NCBI GenBank assembly: GCA_002413075.1
Contig: DHWG01000150.1
Span: 1-7,770, forward strand
Direction of reading: 5' to 3'
Length of the DNA stretch: 7,770 bases
Source: Desulfosporosinus sp. UBA5188
Lineage (GTDB): Bacteria > Bacillota > Desulfitobacteriia > Desulfitobacteriales > Desulfitobacteriaceae
The notes under the pieces are model-generated. The model was given only the letters and a program-made list of their open reading frames with translations, was not told the origin of the DNA and ran no database searches. Numbering within the stretch: the stretch's first letter is position 1; every line of letters starts with the position of its first letter. Of the stretch, positions 4,438-7,770 are shown piece by piece. The position numbers and the translations under genes are program-made.

Positions 4438-5286
4438 TTATTGGGCATAAGAATGCAGTCCTGGTAAGAAATAGTTAACTCCAAAGAATGTAAACAACAC
4501 CGCTGCAAAACCAAATACAGCCATCCAAGCAGCTCTTTTCCCTTTCCAGCCGTACATCAACCTAGCGTGCAAGTAACCTGCATAAATAATCCAGGTAATC
4601 AGAGACCATGTTTCTTTAGGGTCCCATGACCAATAAGTGCCCCAAGCATAATTTGCCCATATTGCGCCTGTGATGATGCAGAGTGTTAGAAGTGGAAACG
4701 CAAATCCAACAACCTTATAGGCCAGTTCATCCAGTACTTCTAACGATGGGAAACGCGAGACAATGCCCTGTGACAATTTTTCCCCGTTGCCCTCTTTACT
4801 CAATTTAAGCAGATACATAATCCCTAGCCCGAAGGATACGGCAAAAGCGCCGTAGGCAAACATGGCCGTGATCACGTGGAAGGTGAGCCATTGGCTCTTA
4901 AGGGCTGGAGGAACCGCTTGAGCAATTCTCTCCTCAGGCCCCATGCTCATAATAATAAACATCAAAAGTAAACACGGAATGGGCATAACAAAGGCGCCTA
5001 GGGATCTTAGTTTATAGCGAAACTCGGCAAACAGATAAACAGCCAAGATCCCGCCAACAAACGTTAAGAGAAATTCATAGCCATTGGAAAGTGGCGGATG
5101 CCCTGAAGTGATCATTCTGAGGATGATGGCAAACGTGTCGGCAATCAAGGCGATAATTGTAAAAAACGTTGCCAAACGCCCAATGAATTCGTTTTTAGAA
5201 CCTAACCAAATCATGTATAACAGCATACATAAAGTAGTTGCTACAACTAAACTATAAAACATGGCTACTTCAAGACTTGCTAACAT
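4438..5286 (-). CDS. ccsB: Cytochrome c biogenesis protein CcsB/ResC (CcsA-type haem handler)
   Basis: This is the haem-binding integral membrane subunit of the System II cytochrome c synthase. With ResB it moves haem to the outer face of the membrane and supports its attachment to CXXCH apocytochromes. The 282-aa protein is almost entirely hydrophobic, with about eight helices. The haem-handling WWD signature is clear: WANYAWGTYWSWDPKETW (210-227), containing W219-S-W221-D222-P. Candidate haem-ligand histidines flank it: His63 (GHPPLSNGYEF), His137 (TFHV), His240 (YLHARL) and His277 (GLHSY), although assignment to external or membrane positions is inferred from the family. AAGGAGGGC sits a few bases before the ATG at 5286, and only 21 bases separate the gene from resB, so the two are cotranscribed. 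Naming varies: the protein is called CcsB, CcsA or ResC. It appears intact. Confidence 0.94.
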   Translation of the reverse strand: MLASLEVAMFYSLVVATTLCMLLYMIWLGSKNEFIGRLATFFTIIALIADTFAIILRMITSGHPPLSNGYEFLLTFVGGILAVYLFAEFRYKLRSLGAFVMPIPCLLLMFIIMSMGPEERIAQAVPPALKSQWLTFHVITAMFAYGAFAVSFGLGIMYLLKLSKEGNGEKLSQGIVSRFPSLEVLDELAYKVVGFAFPLLTLCIITGAIWANYAWGTYWSWDPKETWSLITWIIYAGYLHARLMYGWKGKRAAWMAVFGFAAVLFTFFGVNYFLPGLHSYAQ

Positions 5287-5307
5287 TCTGTGCCCTCCTT
5301 AGTTAAC

Positions 5308-6618
5308 TCAACTTATCATTTTTGTAACGGAACTAACAAATTGTTCTAAAGCTTTGCGGGTGCTATCCGGCATTTTACCCGATAACACACCTACCGTTAA
5401 ACTTCCTCGTTTTCCTTTCTCGGATTGAAGAATCCCTGAGATAACTAAGGGTTGCCAGTAAAAGGCCAGTAACAACCCACCAAGTAATAACCCACATCCT
5501 AGCCAGATAACAGCTACCCCTGGATCCTTTTTGACTTGTATCCCAGTAAATCCAGCTAAGCTGTCGAACGTTAACTTATATTTCCCTTGCACATCGATCG
5601 TTTGCCCGGACGTAAGCTGTCCGGTTTGGATTGGATCTGCGCCGGTGCCTTTGTATACCTGATAGAGAACGCTTGGTTTCAGTGAGGAACTTCCTGAAAG
5701 GTTTGCTACGAGATAAAGGTCCGTCCCCGGGGCCTTATAATAACTTTGTCCTTGATCTTGCAAAACAACCGGGTTTTTTTGACCGCCCATATCCGCTGTA
5801 AAACGAGCACCATTCGAGAAATTCGCTTGATAGAAGGTAATTCCCTTATACTCAAACGGATGATTCACAGACAATGTATCCCGTGCCACTTCTTGTCCAT
5901 TTTCTAAGATGCTCATGTCTGTATACCAGTTATCCCGTTCACCGTTGGGTAAAAAACGATCCTCTGCAGAATTGATGCTAACACTAAACGTTTCGGAAAC
6001 CGTCCCCTTAGAGAGCTGGATGGCTTGAATTGGAAGGGTCTTTCCGGCCTCTTCCGTAAAAGATCCTTTAAAGCCTAATAAGGATCCTAATAAGGCCCCA
6101 ACGACTAATACCACAAAAGAAAGATGTGTGATCAAGGAACCCCAGTTTCCCAAGCGACGTTTTGTGGCAATAAAACTCCAAGGATTGGATTGGTCGCTAA
6201 GCGTGACACGAAATCCCTTTTGTCTTAGGAATTCCTGGACTGATTCCCGCAGTGACGCTAACTCGCCTTTAACCACTTGCTTATTTTTTTGCGGAACCTG
6301 TGCAAGCTTTGACGGCGGTGTTAGCTTAAACGTCCGTAGATAAATACTCCTCAATCGTTTCGTACTACACACTATAAGATTAATACATAAAAGACCTAGC
6401 AACAACCGAAACCAAAGCGAACTATAAAGATGTGTAAAACCCAGCGTTTTCCACAATCCACCCACAGCTTGAGCTTTCCCTTGATCCATCGCTTCCTGAG
6501 GAATCACTGTTCCTATGCCCGCCACAAAAGCAATTATTCCTAATAGGGTTAGTCCGAGTTTCATGGAACTAAAGGCACCCCAAAGTCGGTCAATTATACC
6601 CTTCGAATTTTCGTTCAT
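5308..6618 (-). CDS. resB: Cytochrome c biogenesis protein ResB (Ccs1)
   Basis: ResB is the membrane partner of CcsB/ResC in System II cytochrome c maturation. It is thought to bind the apocytochrome and help present haem. The 436-aa product has the family layout: LWGAFSSMKLGLTLLGIIAF (12-31, first helix), a second helix near 65-84 (YSSLWFRLLLGLLCINLIVC), a third at 157-181 with the conserved His166 in SLITHLSFVVLVVGALLG, a large extracytoplasmic domain (about 184-366) containing VNHPFEYKGITFYQANF (251-267), and a last helix near 368-388. It is shorter than Bacillus ResB (about 540 aa). The segment after the last helix reads FYWQPLVIS, where many ResB proteins, as I recall, have a His-Arg-Arg stretch; this may be a subfamily difference. 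TGGAGGG lies about 8 bases before the ATG at 6618. It is the first gene of the apparent resB-ccsB-hemA-hemC-cobA operon. Confidence 0.94.
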   Translation of the reverse strand: MNENSKGIIDRLWGAFSSMKLGLTLLGIIAFVAGIGTVIPQEAMDQGKAQAVGGLWKTLGFTHLYSSLWFRLLLGLLCINLIVCSTKRLRSIYLRTFKLTPPSKLAQVPQKNKQVVKGELASLRESVQEFLRQKGFRVTLSDQSNPWSFIATKRRLGNWGSLITHLSFVVLVVGALLGSLLGFKGSFTEEAGKTLPIQAIQLSKGTVSETFSVSINSAEDRFLPNGERDNWYTDMSILENGQEVARDTLSVNHPFEYKGITFYQANFSNGARFTADMGGQKNPVVLQDQGQSYYKAPGTDLYLVANLSGSSSLKPSVLYQVYKGTGADPIQTGQLTSGQTIDVQGKYKLTFDSLAGFTGIQVKKDPGVAVIWLGCGLLLGGLLLAFYWQPLVISGILQSEKGKRGSLTVGVLSGKMPDSTRKALEQFVSSVTKMIS

Positions 6619-6653
6619 TTATCGTTACCCTCCAGCTTATGACCTATTAAAGT

Positions 6654-6667
6654 ATGTATTAATACAT
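6654..6667. promoter_or_regulatory. 14-bp perfect palindrome upstream of resB; candidate operator
   Basis: ATGTATTAATACAT is its own reverse complement and ends 36 bases before the resB start codon. It contains TGT-6-ACA, a spacing seen in many dimeric regulator sites, but it is not a clear FNR, Rex or CcpA box. In an AT-rich spacer such a palindrome can arise by chance, so the regulator is unknown. Confidence 0.35.
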
Positions 6668-6814
6668 TAATTTTCGTTATATGCTCCAAACCCTTTTCCC
6701 CAGCTCAGGGTAATCAATTATCGTAAGTAGATAGTGTGGAACTAGCGGTACTTTTAGACTAGTGTATACATCTACTCTCTACCAACAAAGTGGGTATGCA
6801 TCACATTAAGATCT

Positions 6815-6851
6815 AAGATAGCCTGGGCTATAACATAACCCAGGCTATCTT
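6815..6851 (-). terminator. 13-bp hairpin after the multihaem cytochrome gene
   Basis: AAGATAGCCTGGG (6815-6827) is perfectly complementary to CCCAGGCTATCTT (6839-6851), with an 11-base loop. It begins 39 bases after the cytochrome stop codon, as a terminator would. The minus-strand T tract after it is poor (TTAGATCTT), so it may act as an imperfect terminator or an mRNA-stabilising 3' end and let some transcription run into resB. Confidence 0.7.
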
Positions 6852-6889
6852 TCACCACAAATCTTAAATCACTAATTTTTTTCTATTCT

Positions 6890-7770
6890 TTAACCACCAT
6901 CACCACTACCATGGAAGTTGGATTGAGTTTGATCTGATCCTTGATGGCAGACCTTACAGTTCCAAATCCAGTAATTATCCCCTTGGAATTTTTGCGGGAT
7001 GGCCGGGTCGGCACTATTGGCTGAGGTAAATTCGCTGTGAGTACTGTTATGGCAGGCTTCACAGTAGAATAGACCGTCCATTTGGTCAATAGAGTTATTC
7101 ATAATGGAATTCCTATAAAGGGTGCTGGCGTTTTCCTGATGATTGGAATCATGACAATCGGCACATTTTGGTTCTTGCAACCAGGCCTGACGGCCAGTTT
7201 GCTGGGAACTTGCGACTTTACTCATATCGCCATGACAGTCAATACAGGTCTTGCCGGCCTTTGCCATAATACCGCGCAAGCATTGGGTATTTGGTCCGGG
7301 ATGACAATTGAAGCAAGTAGGGGTAGTATTAGCTGCAATAGTCGTAGTGGTCATTTTATCCTTATGGAAATTGTGCATAGCTAACGATAAGCTTTCTACA
7401 CCGGTTTTGCCAGGAGCACTTAAAGCATTGTCAGCATGACACTCCGAGCACTGGTGTACGATACCACTCGCTTGATCCGCTACAAGCGTTGTGCCATTAT
7501 GACTGTCGTGTTTTTGTAAGATATCTAGTTGAGGATTGGTCGTACCATGACAATTTTGGCAATTCATTTCCGTAGAAACAGGAGCAACCACGGAAGCAGT
7601 TTGCACCACAGTACCTGAGCTGTTTTTTACGGTAATACTAGCAGCACCATATGGATCCCAAGTACCGTCATCATCATAAGGGGTGATTGGGATACCGGTA
7701 GCTACAAAACCTAAGCCCTTGGAATCCACTTGCATATTCCCTGATAGGGCAGTGCCAGTAATTCCAATGT
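6890..7770 (-). CDS. Secreted multihaem cytochrome c, C-terminal part (5' end outside the window)
   Basis: The frame is open through the right edge of the window, so the Met at 7735 is probably internal. Counting from that Met, there are seven CXXCH haem-attachment motifs: CQNCH (59), CSECH (96), CFNCH (141), CIDCH (164), CADCH (191), CEACH (225) and CKVCH (260). Many additional His residues (for example in KHDSHN, MHNFHKD and DSNHQ) can serve as distal ligands. Upstream is a beta-rich, Pro/Gly/Thr-rich segment without haem motifs. The segment CHPGPNTQCLRGIM has an extra Cys without a haem motif and recalls multihaem cytochromes of metal-reducing bacteria (from memory). The C-terminus is a short Gly-rich GSGDGG with no membrane anchor. 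It probably transfers electrons outside the membrane, and its maturation would need the ResB/CcsB proteins encoded just downstream. The signal peptide and total haem number cannot be seen. Confidence 0.9.
   Translation of the reverse strand, partial: IGITGTALSGNMQVDSKGLGFVATGIPITPYDDDGTWDPYGAASITVKNSSGTVVQTASVVAPVSTEMNCQNCHGTTNPQLDILQKHDSHNGTTLVADQASGIVHQCSECHADNALSAPGKTGVESLSLAMHNFHKDKMTTTTIAANTTPTCFNCHPGPNTQCLRGIMAKAGKTCIDCHGDMSKVASSQQTGRQAWLQEPKCADCHDSNHQENASTLYRNSIMNNSIDQMDGLFYCEACHNSTHSEFTSANSADPAIPQKFQGDNYWIWNCKVCHQGSDQTQSNFHGSGDGG

Larger units (their letters stand above)
6619..6889. other. Intergenic region between the cytochrome gene and the resB operon, with operator-like palindrome
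   Basis: The region holds the terminator hairpin of the cytochrome gene (6815-6851) and should hold the promoter of the resB operon on the minus strand. I could not find a convincing -35/-10 pair: TATAAC (6681 down to 6676) and GATAAT (6722 down to 6717) are possible -10 boxes, but neither has a good -35 partner. A 5-bp dyad ACTAG...CTAGT (6741-6763) is also present. No small gene is visible. Confidence 0.5.

Noticed and set aside
6128..6343. 71-codon plus-strand frame inside resB
   Set aside because: It is antisense to a conserved membrane and soluble region of ResB and has no motifs.
7082..7384. 100-codon plus-strand frame opposite the cytochrome gene
   Set aside because: The opposite strand encodes several CXXCH motifs, so this frame is a shadow.

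Overview
The window looks like chromosomal DNA of an anaerobic, cytochrome-rich Firmicute of the Desulfosporosinus/Desulfitobacterium kind. This is inferred from protein character, not from a search: a Gram-positive ResB/CcsB cytochrome c maturation pair, a following haem-synthesis operon with strong AGGAGG-type ribosome sites, a secreted multihaem cytochrome c, and fairly AT-rich DNA. All clear genes lie on the minus strand, so they read from right to left.

Right part (7770 to 4438). The 3' part of a multihaem cytochrome c (seven CXXCH motifs visible, 5' end outside the window) ends in a 13-bp hairpin. An intergenic region with a 14-bp palindrome follows, then resB and ccsB, the two membrane proteins that deliver haem and attach it to apocytochromes outside the membrane.

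Middle (4384 to 1638). hemA (glutamyl-tRNA reductase) and hemC (hydroxymethylbilane synthase) overlap by 71 nt. Then comes the first half of cobA (uroporphyrinogen-III C-methyltransferase). The layout couples haem supply with cytochrome c maturation. cobA is cut abruptly after its PAYAG motif; the rest of cobA and any hemD, hemB or hemL are absent from the window.

Left part (about 1656 to 1). Fused to the cobA break is the C-terminal part of a CBASS-type CD-NTase (cGAS-like cyclic nucleotide synthase) without its catalytic core. It overlaps an apparently intact gene for an E2-like (ubiquitin-conjugating fold) CBASS accessory protein. This looks like a remnant of an E2-only ('short type II') CBASS antiphage operon. 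No effector gene is visible. Further left is a 585-bp stretch between annotated minus-strand genes. It holds a candidate plus-strand transcription unit (promoter, Shine-Dalgarno displayed in a hairpin loop, 29-codon hydrophobic ORF, long nested hairpin, terminator) and, at the left edge, the promoter and first 18 codons of a serine recombinase. The recombinase, the chimeric cobA/CD-NTase junction and the defence remnant together mark a rearranged, mobile-element-associated boundary inside a core haem operon. This is the most interesting point of the window.
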